A DNA stretch of 23,653 nt from JBGSWL01 sp041752455 (GCA_041752455.1 JBGSWL010000114.1:1-23653); one strand, 5' to 3'. Shown: positions 1-7,327, counted from the stretch's first letter. Notes: generated by a model from the sequence alone, not told the origin. Made by a program: numbers and translations.

Positions 1-2
1 GC

Positions 3-236
3 TACGACGGAACGTTCCGCGCGGCGCTGCGCATGGCGCCCGATGCCGCCAAGGCGTTTCCGCGCATCGCCAAGCTGATGTGGCGGATGGGCGAAATCCT
101 GTTCTGGATTGCCGGGTGGGTGATCGGTGCGGCTTTGCTGACCGTCAAGCTCATGCGGATGACGGTGCGCGGCGCGGCGGCAGCCGGTCGCCTGCTTGCC
201 CCTCGCGTCCCGCTTGCGCGCGTGTCACTGCGCTGA
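3..236 (+). CDS. C-terminal end of an unrecognised membrane protein (5' truncated)
   Basis: The frame is open from the first bases of the window, so this is the tail of a gene that begins upstream. About 77 residues are visible. They include one strongly hydrophobic stretch (FWIAGWVIGAALLTVKL) that looks like a membrane segment, followed by an arginine- and alanine-rich basic tail. I do not recognise a family. A start at the internal ATG at 33 is possible but has no Shine-Dalgarno sequence in front of it. The stop codon lies inside the 3' end of the convergent diheme cytochrome gene, an overlap of 12 bases, so the two transcripts run into each other. Confidence 0.5.
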   Translation, partial: YDGTFRAALRMAPDAAKAFPRIAKLMWRMGEILFWIAGWVIGAALLTVKLMRMTVRGAAAAGRLLAPRVPLARVSLR

Positions 237-1124
237 GGTCGGCAAAGCTTTCAGGTAAGCGGCAATCGCGGCGCGATCTTCGGCCAAAAGCCGCGACGTG
301 TTGTCCTGCACCGACACCATCGACCCGCCGACCGAATCAAAGTCCGGCGTGAAGCCGCTTTCCAGATAGTAGGCGATGTCGGTCGCCGACCAGCCTGCAA
401 GACCGGGTTCGGAGTTGTGCAACCCGGGAATGCGCCCCGTGCCTTCCGGCGCCGGACCACCGGCGAGCCAGCGGCTGTAGTCGGTCGCGCCTGCGGCATT
501 GCGCGGCGTGTGGCACTCGCCGCAATGGCCGGGGCCTTCAACGAGATATTGACCGCGCAGGACCTCAGGCGAAGCATCTGCAATCGTCACGGCTGGTTCA
601 TCGGTCAGAAAGGCCAGCTTCCACAGACCGATGCCGCGGTGCACGTTGAACGGAAAGCCCAGTTCGTGGGCGGGTGCAACGCCATCGACCGGCGGCAGCG
701 TTTTCAGAAATGCCCAAAGATCGGCGACATCCTGATTAGTCATCCGCGCGTAGGATGCATATGGAAACGCCGGATAGTAGTGCCGGCCGTCGGGAGAAAC
801 CCCGGCCTTCATCGCGTTGAGAAAATCAGCATCGGACCAGGCGCCGATCCCATCTTCCGGATCGGGCGAAATATTGGGCGAAACGAAAGTCCCGAACGGC
901 GTCTCGAGACGATGCCCGCCGCCCAGCAGCAACTTGTCGTCGCCCTTGGCCTTGTCGGCCGCATGGCAGGATCCGCAACCGCCCGCCCAGAACACCGTCT
1001 GTCCGCGCGCGGCATCACCGACCGGCAATGTGGACGCTATGGTCTGCGGAACGGTCAAAAACCAGAAAGCTGCGCCGCCCAGAAGGGCGGCGACAGCTCC
1101 AAGTGTGATGAGTTTGCGGATCAC
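225..1124 (-). CDS. Membrane-anchored diheme cytochrome c
   Basis: This is a class I cytochrome c with two heme sites, expected to carry electrons in the periplasm while held to the inner membrane by its uncleaved N-terminal helix (residues about 5-24). CxxCH heme motifs lie at residues 50-54 (CGSCH) and 201-205 (CGECH). Methionines in MTNQD (about 127) and GGSMVSV (about 269) are plausible sixth ligands. The length of 299 residues fits the two-domain COG2010 type, related to the cytochrome subunits of periplasmic dehydrogenases. The start codon is GTG, 12 bases after the cytochrome c' stop, so the two are almost certainly co-transcribed and may be translationally coupled. A small palindrome, CACCGG-A-CCGGTG (1122-1134), covers that start. 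The electron donor and acceptor cannot be told from the sequence. Confidence 0.9.
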   Translation of the reverse strand: MIRKLITLGAVAALLGGAAFWFLTVPQTIASTLPVGDAARGQTVFWAGGCGSCHAADKAKGDDKLLLGGGHRLETPFGTFVSPNISPDPEDGIGAWSDADFLNAMKAGVSPDGRHYYPAFPYASYARMTNQDVADLWAFLKTLPPVDGVAPAHELGFPFNVHRGIGLWKLAFLTDEPAVTIADASPEVLRGQYLVEGPGHCGECHTPRNAAGATDYSRWLAGGPAPEGTGRIPGLHNSEPGLAGWSATDIAYYLESGFTPDFDSVGGSMVSVQDNTSRLLAEDRAAIAAYLKALPTSAQ

Positions 1125-1136
1125 CGGACCGGTGCG

Positions 1137-1598
1137 TCAGTTCTTGACGCGGAACGTCTCGTGGCACGAGGCGCAGTTGCCGCCAACGCTGCCGAGAAGC
1201 GGTCCAAGTGCTTCGACGGACTGCGGCGCAGCAGCAATTGCAGCGGCCGTATCGGTATCGAACTTGGCGATCTTTGCCTTGAAACCGTCCATGTCGGTCC
1301 AGATGGCTGGAGCAGCTGTCGTCGGCTTGCCTTCGCTGTCGGCACCGGTTTCCGAGCCCGCAGGGAAGTAATCGCCATAAACCTTGGAAACGTCGTTCAT
1401 CTTCTGGAACGAAGCGAGTGCGACGGTGGCATCAAACGCCATCTCACCCTTGGCCATCTTGGAAAGCGCGCCCATGGCACCGCCAACTTCCTTCATGGCC
1501 ATCTTGCGCGCATTGATCGCATCGCCGTGGGCCGCTGCAAAGGCGAGACCGCCTGCTGCCATGGCCATCACGACACCGAGAATGAGTGATTTCTTCAT
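1137..1598 (-). CDS. Cytochrome c' (class II c-type cytochrome)
   Basis: This 153-residue periplasmic protein has a signal peptide (MKKSLILG start, hydrophobic core, AFA-A cleavage region near residue 21-23). A single heme-binding motif, CASCH, is close to the C terminus (residues 142-146), followed by a basic tail. That layout, an N-terminal four-helix bundle with a C-terminal CxxCH, defines class II cytochromes c'. Family members bind NO or CO and are linked to nitrosative-stress protection or respiratory electron flow. I chose the ATG at 1598 because GGAGAG lies 7-8 bases upstream; an earlier in-frame ATG at 1631 has no such site and would spoil the signal peptide. It is the first gene of a two-gene unit with the downstream diheme cytochrome, its likely redox partner (inference). 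Confidence 0.9.
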   Translation of the reverse strand: MKKSLILGVVMAMAAGGLAFAAAHGDAINARKMAMKEVGGAMGALSKMAKGEMAFDATVALASFQKMNDVSKVYGDYFPAGSETGADSEGKPTTAAPAIWTDMDGFKAKIAKFDTDTAAAIAAAPQSVEALGPLLGSVGGNCASCHETFRVKN

Positions 1599-1669
1599 CG
1601 AGTAGCTCTCCATCCGGGACATGGCCGACACGTCAGGCGATCGACCTGAACGTACGCTATCACAGTGGA

Positions 1670-1698
1670 TCAGACGCTTGTGTTCAACACATTGTCAA
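1670..1698 (-). promoter_or_regulatory. Possible promoter and operator of the cytochrome pair
   Basis: On the minus strand a perfect TTGACA (1693-1698) lies about 95 bases upstream of the cytochrome c' start. Directly beside it, in the spacer toward the -10, is a 13-base palindrome, TGTGTT-G-AACACA (1679-1691). No good -10 hexamer follows at 17 bases (GTCTGA), so the promoter call is weak. The palindrome position would suit a repressor that blocks RNA polymerase. Confidence 0.3.
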
Positions 1699-1764
1699 CA
1701 AAATGCAGGCATCAAAACTTGAAACCGTCACATTTTCTTTGCAGTGGGCACCGTCGAGTGGATG

Positions 1765-1792
1765 GAAAAGTCCGGTACGACCCGGACTTTTC
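1765..1792 (-). terminator. Terminator hairpin after sodB
   Basis: An 11-base perfect stem, GAAAAGTCCGG with CCGGACTTTTC, encloses a 6-base loop. It starts 24 bases downstream of the sodB stop on the minus strand. The arm ends in TTTT, giving a short U run. The AAAA/TTTT ends make it similar in both directions, but only the minus strand has a gene directly upstream. Confidence 0.65.
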
Positions 1793-1815
1793 ACTTGACG
1801 TTTGCAGGCCGAAGG

Positions 1816-2418
1816 TCAGGCCGTAGCTGTCTCATACATCTCCAGCACATGATCCCAATTGATCAGGCTGTCGACGAAGGCTTCGAGATACTTCGGACGG
1901 GCATTGCGATAGTCGATGTAGTAGGAATGCTCCCAGACATCGACGCCGAGGATCGGGTGCGCGCCATGAACGAGCGGATTTTCGCCGTTCGGGGTCTTCA
2001 TCACTTCGATCTTGCCATCCTTGACCGCAAGCCAGGCCCAGCCCGAACCGAACTGCGTCGTGCCGGCGGCGATGAAATCGGCACGGAACTTGTCATAACC
2101 GCCCAGATCGCTGTCGAAGGCCGCTGCGAGTTTGCCCGGCAGGCTGGTGCCGCCGCCGCCCTTCTTCATCCAGTGCCAGAAGTGGATGTGGTTGTAGTGC
2201 TGGCCGGCATTGTTGAACAGTCCGGGGTTCTTGCCGAACGACTGCTTGACCACTTCCTCGAGCGACAGGCCATCCATGCCGGCTTCTGCGGCAAGGCGAT
2301 TGCCGTTGTCGACATAGGCCTTGTGGTGCTTGTCGTGGTGAAATTCGAGTGTTTCCTTGGACATGAACGGCGCAAGCGCTTCATAGTCGTAGGGAAGTTC
2401 CGGGAGTTCGAAAGCCAT
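1816..2418 (-). CDS. sodB: Superoxide dismutase, Fe type (Fe/Mn family)
   Basis: This enzyme converts superoxide to hydrogen peroxide and oxygen. The 200-residue length is normal for the family. The metal ligands are visible: His27 (FHHDKHH), His77 (QHYNHIHF), and the Asp and His of DVWEHSYY. Gln73 in NNAGQHYNH is the position that carries the active-site glutamine in iron enzymes; manganese enzymes have Gly there. The later position used by MnSOD (here TPNGENPL) has no glutamine. Iron use is therefore favoured, although rhizobial relatives can accept either metal. There is no signal peptide, so it is cytoplasmic. A GAGGA ribosome site lies about 8 bases before the ATG. It is a single gene, followed by its own hairpin terminator. 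Confidence 0.96.
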   Translation of the reverse strand: MAFELPELPYDYEALAPFMSKETLEFHHDKHHKAYVDNGNRLAAEAGMDGLSLEEVVKQSFGKNPGLFNNAGQHYNHIHFWHWMKKGGGGTSLPGKLAAAFDSDLGGYDKFRADFIAAGTTQFGSGWAWLAVKDGKIEVMKTPNGENPLVHGAHPILGVDVWEHSYYIDYRNARPKYLEAFVDSLINWDHVLEMYETATA

Positions 2419-2510
2419 GGCTCGGTCCTCTTCAGGCGTTGGTAAAACTTGATGCGGTCTACCCCTGACTTAGGACTGCAAACCGGTTGTGACAACCACG
2501 CAAGTAAGGA

Positions 2511-3383
2511 TCACGACGGTGAATGTGCCCAATCCCAGTAGAGTTCACGCGCTTTCCGGGCAATCGGACCGGGCTGGAGTTCGCGGTCCTCGATGCGGAT
2601 CACCGGCACGACCTTGGAATGATTGCCTGTGGAAAAGATCTCGTCGGCTTCCATGAAGTCTTCGATCGTCAGGGTCATTTCCTTGGTCTTGAATCCGTAG
2701 CCGTGCAGCAGGTCGATGACGCGCGAGCGAGTGATCCCCGACAGGAACGAGCGGTTGGCGGCCGGTGTCATCACCTGACCATCCTTGACGATGAAGATAT
2801 TGGACGTTGCCGTCTCGCAGATGTTTCCGAGCATGTCACGCACGAGGCAGTTGTCGAAGCCGCGGCGTCTGGCTTCGAGAAGCGCGCGCGCATTGTTGGG
2901 ATAGAGACAGCCGGCCTTCGCATCGGTCGGCATCGTCTCGATTGTCGGACGGCGGAATGGCGAGACGGTGACAGAAAAGCCGTTCGACGCGATCATCGGG
3001 GCTTCGAACAGCGTCAGGCAAAAGCGCGTGGAATCCGGGTCAGCCGGCACGCCCATGTAGCCGCCGGCTTCGGCCCAATAGGTCGGGCGGATGTAGATCG
3101 CCGTGTTGCCGTCGAACTTTGCGATGCCGTCGCGCGCAAGGCCGATCATCGTTTCGGCTGGCATTGTCGGATCAAGCCCGAGCGCGGTTGCCGACCGGTT
3201 GACGCGCTCGCAATGCAGGTCGAGGTCGGGTGACACGCCCTCAAACCAGCGCGCGCCGTCGAACACTGTCGAACCAAGCCAGACCGCATGGGTGCGCGCG
3301 CCCATGATCGCGACATTGCCCTCGTGCCAGTCGCCATCGACATAGGTCCAGGTGCGGCTTGGGGCGGGCGGCAGAGTGCTCAT
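2511..3383 (-). CDS. Class IV PLP aminotransferase, branched-chain amino acid type
   Basis: This fold type IV enzyme transfers amino groups using pyridoxal phosphate. The PLP lysine is Lys156 in DAKAG; Glu190 in the ICETATSNIF block contacts the cofactor ring nitrogen; GITR near 216-219 binds the phosphate. These match the IlvE/BCAT subgroup. It is 290 residues from the ATG at 3383, which has GAAGGAG at a good distance; a start 39 bases earlier would add an uncharacteristic tail. The family also contains D-amino-acid transaminase and aminodeoxychorismate lyase. Overall similarity points to branched-chain substrates, but rhizobia often carry a second paralogue, so this may not be the main ilvE. 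It stands alone, downstream of an intergenic region shared with the divergent dehalogenase gene. Confidence 0.85.
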   Translation of the reverse strand: MSTLPPAPSRTWTYVDGDWHEGNVAIMGARTHAVWLGSTVFDGARWFEGVSPDLDLHCERVNRSATALGLDPTMPAETMIGLARDGIAKFDGNTAIYIRPTYWAEAGGYMGVPADPDSTRFCLTLFEAPMIASNGFSVTVSPFRRPTIETMPTDAKAGCLYPNNARALLEARRRGFDNCLVRDMLGNICETATSNIFIVKDGQVMTPAANRSFLSGITRSRVIDLLHGYGFKTKEMTLTIEDFMEADEIFSTGNHSKVVPVIRIEDRELQPGPIARKARELYWDWAHSPS

Positions 3384-3536
3384 GTCAGGCTCCTTCACGT
3401 TGCAGGTGTCGCTTATGGCCAAGCCCCAACCGCCGTCAATCGGTCACGTTGCGTTGGGGGCGGTCAGGTCGCAAGACTTGACCCGCCATGCCGATCCGGA
3501 CCAGATGACGTCCCGATCAACGGATCATCTTCCCCC

Positions 3537-4196
3537 ATGCCCGCAACCGGCTATGCTTTCGACGCCTACGGTACACTCCTCGATGTCCATTCCGCCATGC
3601 GGGTCCACGCGCCACGCCTCGGCGACAGCTGGACGCGGTTGTCAGCCGACTGGCGCGCCAAGCAGCTTGAATACACCTGGGTCCGCAGCCTGATGGGCAG
3701 CTATGCGGATTTTTGGACCATCACCGAACAGTCGCTCGACCATGTGCTCGCTGTGCATGGTCACCGCGATCAGGTGCTGCGCGATGATCTGCTGCAATCC
3801 TACTGGACGCTTTCGGCCTACAGTGACGCGGTCCCTGCGCTGCAGAAGCTGAAGGCGCGCGGCCATCGGCTCTGCGTCCTGTCAAACGGTTCGCCCGACA
3901 TGCTGCACGCCGTGCTCGGCACTGCAGGGCTTGCCGAACTTCTCGACGAAGTGCTGTCGGTCGATGCCATCAAGGTCTACAAGACCGCGCCCGAGGTCTA
4001 CCGGATGGTGACCGATGCCTGGGATTGCCCGGCGCGGGAGGTTGCATTCATCTCGTCCAACCGTTGGGACGTGGCCGGGGCATCCAAGCACGGCTTTCAC
4101 CCGATCTGGGTCAATCGCACCGGTGCCCCGGATGAATATCCGAATTATCCCCCGGAGGCGGTGATCAGCACGCTGGCGGATTTGCCTGCCATCTGA
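3537..4196 (+). CDS. (S)-2-haloacid dehalogenase, type II (HAD superfamily)
   Basis: The protein is 219 residues and cytoplasmic. Enzymes of this type hydrolyse L-2-halocarboxylic acids to D-2-hydroxy acids through an aspartyl ester. The complete catalytic set of the L-DEX group can be read at matching spacing: Asp9 nucleophile and Thr13 (FDAYGTLLD), Arg40 (DWRAKQLEYTW), Ser116-Asn117 (LSNG), Lys149, Tyr155, Ser173, Asn175 and Asp178 (FISSNRWD). The R...KQLEYTW...SLM cap block is typical of real dehalogenases rather than general HAD phosphatases. The ATG at 3537 lacks a recognisable ribosome site; a CTTGAC at 3477-3482 could be a -35 giving a very short leader. No haloacid transporter or regulator is adjacent, so the physiological substrate is uncertain. 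Confidence 0.88.
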   Translation: MPATGYAFDAYGTLLDVHSAMRVHAPRLGDSWTRLSADWRAKQLEYTWVRSLMGSYADFWTITEQSLDHVLAVHGHRDQVLRDDLLQSYWTLSAYSDAVPALQKLKARGHRLCVLSNGSPDMLHAVLGTAGLAELLDEVLSVDAIKVYKTAPEVYRMVTDAWDCPAREVAFISSNRWDVAGASKHGFHPIWVNRTGAPDEYPNYPPEAVISTLADLPAI

Positions 4197-4348
4197 CGAA
4201 GATTGTGTTGCAAGGCAGCAACGGACATCGCGAATCAGGCGCAACCTCCAAGGCTTTGCAGCGCTGTGCCTGCAACCGGCCTCTTTCCCCTGTTTTCAAG
4301 CGTTCGAGACTGCACTAGCGGTCCCTGAACATTTGAAACGGATTTCCC

Positions 4349-5050
4349 ATGCCCATCCAATCGCGACGCGCCTTCCTGTCCTTCAGCGCTGCGGCAGCAC
4401 TTGCTGCCACCGCAGGCTGCACAACGACCATCGAGGAAGCGCCGGAGCCGACCACCAGCGCCCGCAAGGCGCGCATGCCGTTCGGACCCGAGCCGGTGTT
4501 CGAGCCGTTCGACGTGATGTATGCCGCCCTGCGGGACGAAGAGTTCGATGTCCCGGCGATCCCCTACCAGCAGATCGACCCGCAATATCTGCGCCAGGTC
4601 GTGCGCGACCCGACAGGCGAAAAGGCCGGCTCGATTGTTGTCGATACCGGCAACCACTTTCTCTATCTCGTGCTCGGCAACGGCAATGCGGTGCGCTACG
4701 GCGTCGGCCTCGGCCGGGCCGGGTTCGAATGGTCGGGACGCGCCGTCATGCAGTGGAAGCGCAAATGGCCGACCTGGACGCCGCCGGAGGAAATGATTGC
4801 CCGCGCTCCGGAACTTGAAAAGTATTCGGCTGAAAACGGCGGCCAGAAGCCGGGGCTCGACAATCCGCTTGGCGCGCGCGCGCTTTACATCTTCCAGGGG
4901 CAGGTCGACACACTCTACCGTCTGCACGGCACACCGCAGTGGAATTCCATCGGCAAGTCGGTGTCGTCGGGCTGCGTGCGCCTGATGAACCAGGACGTGA
5001 TCGATCTCTACAGCCGCGTTCCGAACAAGAGCCCGATCCTGGTGCGATAA
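4349..5050 (+). CDS. L,D-transpeptidase (YkuD/ErfK family), lipoprotein with Tat-like signal
   Basis: This enzyme cross-links or modifies peptidoglycan, or attaches proteins to it, using a cysteine nucleophile. The YkuD domain fills roughly residues 94-232. The signature is intact: His193 (LHG), then Ser207-Gly208-Cys209 followed by Arg211 (SSGCVRLMNQD). The N terminus has an unusual combination: a twin-arginine motif (SRRAFL, residues 5-10), a hydrophobic core, and a lipobox ending in Cys24 (TAGC). That suggests export through Tat followed by lipidation. The length of 233 residues is usual for rhizobial ErfK paralogues, of which such genomes hold many. It converges on the DUF853 gene across a gap with two hairpins. 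Confidence 0.9.
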   Translation: MPIQSRRAFLSFSAAAALAATAGCTTTIEEAPEPTTSARKARMPFGPEPVFEPFDVMYAALRDEEFDVPAIPYQQIDPQYLRQVVRDPTGEKAGSIVVDTGNHFLYLVLGNGNAVRYGVGLGRAGFEWSGRAVMQWKRKWPTWTPPEEMIARAPELEKYSAENGGQKPGLDNPLGARALYIFQGQVDTLYRLHGTPQWNSIGKSVSSGCVRLMNQDVIDLYSRVPNKSPILVR

Positions 5051-5066
5051 GCCAAAAGCAACTCCA

Positions 5067-5089
5067 GCGAAACCGGGTACCGGTTTCGC
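5067..5089 (+). terminator. Hairpin in the convergent gap (terminator or REP-like palindrome)
   Basis: A perfect 10-base stem, GCGAAACCGG with CCGGTTTCGC, has a 3-base loop. It lies 16 bases after the transpeptidase stop. There is no T run. GAAACCGG palindromes of this kind are often repeated between genes in rhizobia, so it may be a dispersed repeat that also ends transcription. Confidence 0.5.
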
Positions 5090-5116
5090 GTAGGCAATTG
5101 CGGAGCAAGACAGGAG

Positions 5117-5136
5117 GCGGGGGTCAAAGCCCCCGC
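5117..5136 (-). terminator. GC hairpin across the stop codon of the DUF853 gene
   Basis: A 7-base all-GC stem, GCGGGGG with CCCCCGC, has a 6-base loop containing the TGA stop of the minus-strand ATPase gene. It lacks a following T run, so it could act as a 3' stabiliser rather than a true terminator. Confidence 0.4.
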
Positions 5137-6743
5137 TTCAGGCTGCCCAAGATACCGCGCACGATCGCCCGTCCGAGCTGCGACGAGACGGTTCGCACCA
5201 TGGATTTCATCGCGGCTTCGCCGACCGACTGACGGTTGGATGTGCGCGGACGGTTCGAGGTCTGGCGTGTCGTCGTCGAGCGCGGCCGCGTTTTTGTCCT
5301 GCGACGGTCGCGATCATAGTCGCGTTCATCGTCGTCGTCGTCGTCATCATCGTCCCGCGAACCCGGCAGCCGCCATTGCGACCGGGCAGAGCGGTTGCGA
5401 TCGTCTTCATCTTCGCGCGCGCGCTGGTCATCCTCGCGGCGCAGCTCGTCTTCCGCGCGCTTTTTCAGCATCTCGAAGGCTGATTCGCGGTCAATGGTCT
5501 CGTCATATTGGCCGGACACCGGGCTGAGCTTCATCAACTCGTCGCGCTCGCGATCTTCGAGTGGCCCGAGGCGCGATGCCGGCGGGCGGATCAGCGTGCG
5601 CTGCACCATCGAGGGCACACCCTTGTCGCCAAGGGTCGAAACCAGCGCCTCGCCGACGCCAAGCTGCGTGATCGCCTCGAACGCATCGAACTCAGGGTTC
5701 GGGCGGAACGTGTCAGCTGCGGTTTTCACAGCCTTCTGCTCGCGCGGGGTATAGGCGCGCAGCGCATGCTGGATGCGGTTTCCGAGCTGCGCCAGCACGG
5801 TATCGGGCACGTCGAGCGGGTTCTGCGTGACGAAATAGACGCCGACGCCCTTGGAGCGGATCAGGCGCACCACCTGCTCGACACGGTTGACGAGTATCTT
5901 CGGGGCTTCATCGAACAAGAGATGGGCCTCATCGAAAAAGAACACGAGGCGCGGCTTTTCCGGGTCGCCGATTTCCGGCAGTTCCTCGAACAGCTCCGAC
6001 AACAGCCAGAGCAGGAACGTCGCGTAGAGGCGCGGGTTCATCATCAGCTTGTCGGCGGCCAGGATGTTGATGGCGCCGCGTCCGTCCGGCGTCGTGCGCA
6101 TGATATCGTCAATGCGCAGTGCCGGTTCACCGAAGAAGTGCTCGGCGCCCTGCTCTTCCAGCACCAGCAGCTTGCGCTGGATCGTGCCAATCGACTGCTT
6201 GTTGACCGAACCATAAAGGCGCGACAGTTCGTCGGCACGATCGGCCATGTTGGCGAGCAATGACCGAAGATCCTTGAGGTCGAGCAGCAGCAAGCCTTCC
6301 TCGTCGGCAATACGGAAGGCGATGTTGATGACGCCTTCCTGGCTGTCGCTGGCATCCATCATGCGCGACAGGAGAAGCGGTCCCATCTCGGAAATCGTCG
6401 CGCGGATCGGGTGCCCCTTCTGCCCGAACAGGTCCCAGAAGATCACCGGAAATTCCTGGAACTCGTAAGGGTCGAGCCCGATCAAGCTGGCACGCTTGGC
6501 CAGAAAATCCTTCGGCTCGCCCATTGCGGCAACGCCCGAGAGGTCGCCCTTGATGTCGGCGCAGAACACCGGAACACCCGCGTTGGAGAAGGCTTCTGCC
6601 AGGATTTGCAGTGTCACGGTCTTGCCGGTGCCGGTCGCGCCGGTGATCAGGCCATGGCGGTTGGCATATTTCAGCATCAGGCTTTCGCGGCCCGTCACCT
6701 CGTCTTCATTGTTGCGGCTTGCTCCGATGAAGAGGTCTTCCAT
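5124..6743 (-). CDS. HerA/VirB4-like P-loop ATPase, DUF853 (YjgR-type)
   Basis: This is a cytoplasmic P-loop ATPase of the helicase HerA-like DUF853 family, whose cellular role is not established. Walker A is GATGTGKT at residues 35-42 and Walker B is RLVFFFDEAH at about 265-273. The TQNPLDVPDTVLAQLGNRIQHALRAYTPREQKAV region that follows resembles the sensor and arginine-finger area of the HerA/FtsK group. Residues 424-480 are highly charged, with a run of nine aspartates (464-472) and then an Arg/Thr/Ser-rich linker (478-505). The last 30 residues (AMKSMVRTVSSQLGRAI...) are the conserved family tail. At 539 residues it is normal length. No NurA-like nuclease gene is beside it, so this is not the HerA-NurA resection pair. 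Confidence 0.88.
   Translation of the reverse strand: MEDLFIGASRNNEDEVTGRESLMLKYANRHGLITGATGTGKTVTLQILAEAFSNAGVPVFCADIKGDLSGVAAMGEPKDFLAKRASLIGLDPYEFQEFPVIFWDLFGQKGHPIRATISEMGPLLLSRMMDASDSQEGVINIAFRIADEEGLLLLDLKDLRSLLANMADRADELSRLYGSVNKQSIGTIQRKLLVLEEQGAEHFFGEPALRIDDIMRTTPDGRGAINILAADKLMMNPRLYATFLLWLLSELFEELPEIGDPEKPRLVFFFDEAHLLFDEAPKILVNRVEQVVRLIRSKGVGVYFVTQNPLDVPDTVLAQLGNRIQHALRAYTPREQKAVKTAADTFRPNPEFDAFEAITQLGVGEALVSTLGDKGVPSMVQRTLIRPPASRLGPLEDRERDELMKLSPVSGQYDETIDRESAFEMLKKRAEDELRREDDQRAREDEDDRNRSARSQWRLPGSRDDDDDDDDDERDYDRDRRRTKTRPRSTTTRQTSNRPRTSNRQSVGEAAMKSMVRTVSSQLGRAIVRGILGSLKRGL
5326..5358 (-). repeat. GAC/GAT codon microsatellite encoding poly-Asp
   Basis: A run of trinucleotides (GTC/ATC on the plus strand) inside the DUF853 gene encodes nine consecutive Asp residues plus flanking acidic codons. 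The codons alternate GAC and GAT, so the tract is partly interrupted and should be less prone to slippage than a pure repeat. Confidence 0.7.
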
Positions 6744-6901
6744 TGCCTGACAGTCTCCGTGCCACGATGAATTTCGGTCCCGCTATAAATGTCATGAGCG
6801 CCTGCAACAATGGCAATCACCGCGTTTCCTTTCTGCCTTTGATCTTGCAGGAAGCACCGCATCACCATACGACGTCACGGACATAACCCCCGGAGGATTT
6901 C

Positions 6902-7264
6902 ATGGAAGAACTCATCAACCGCATCACCACCAATGTCGGCATCGACGCAGATCAGGCTCGCAATGCCGTCGGCATGATCCTCGGCTTTCTCCAGAAGGAA
7001 GGCCCGCAGGAGCAGATCGCCCAGATGATGGCCGCCATGCCCGGCGCGCAGGCGCTGGTCGATGCGGCCCCGTCCGGCGGCATGCTTGCCGGCATGATGC
7101 CCGGCGTCATGGGCCTCGGCACAAAGCTGATGGGCATGGGTATCGGCATGGGCGAAATCTCGGGCATCTCGAAAGAGACGATCCGTTTCGCCAAGGAACA
7201 GGCCGGCGAAGGTCCGGTCGACGACGTGATCGCCGCCATTCCGGGCCTCGGTCAGTTCGTCTGA
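6902..7264 (+). CDS. Small Met/Gly-rich protein, DUF2267-like
   Basis: This 120-residue protein of unknown function has no signal peptide. The N-terminal part (MEELINRITTNVGIDADQA..., residues 1-50) and the C-terminal part (ISKETIRFAKEQAGEGPVDDVIAAIPGLGQF) look like the helical ends of DUF2267 proteins. The middle (residues about 42-86) is rich in glycine and methionine: 12 of the 120 residues are Met and most lie here, in a pattern such as GMMPGVMGLG. That segment could form a flexible or amphipathic helix. The start is well supported by CCCCGGAGG six bases upstream of the ATG. It is divergent from the DUF853 gene, with 158 bases between them, and is followed 63 bases later by the Tat-exported protein gene. 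Confidence 0.75.
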   Translation: MEELINRITTNVGIDADQARNAVGMILGFLQKEGPQEQIAQMMAAMPGAQALVDAAPSGGMLAGMMPGVMGLGTKLMGMGIGMGEISGISKETIRFAKEQAGEGPVDDVIAAIPGLGQFV

Positions 7265-7300
7265 TCGTGTGATCTTCTGCCCTTTGGCATGAAACCTGCG

Positions 7301-7325
7301 ACGGCCTCCTGAACAGGGAGGCCGT
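7301..7325 (+). promoter_or_regulatory. Hairpin that hides the ribosome site of the Tat-exported protein gene
   Basis: A perfect 9-base stem, ACGGCCTCC (7301-7309) with GGAGGCCGT (7317-7325), closes a 7-base loop. The right arm contains the GGAGG Shine-Dalgarno sequence, 6 bases before the ATG at 7328. In RNA this would mask the ribosome site. There is no T run, so an intrinsic terminator for the upstream gene is less likely, although the position would also suit a partial one. Confidence 0.55.
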
Positions 7326-7327
7326 TG

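Noticed and set aside
417..1589. A 390-codon plus-strand frame opposite both cytochrome genes
   Set aside because: It crosses two genes with clear heme motifs on the other strand, and its composition is typical of antisense translation.
5124..6743. Possible HerA-NurA DNA end-resection or defence system
   Set aside because: No NurA-like nuclease or partner gene is adjacent. The ATPase belongs to the widespread DUF853 group and stands alone.
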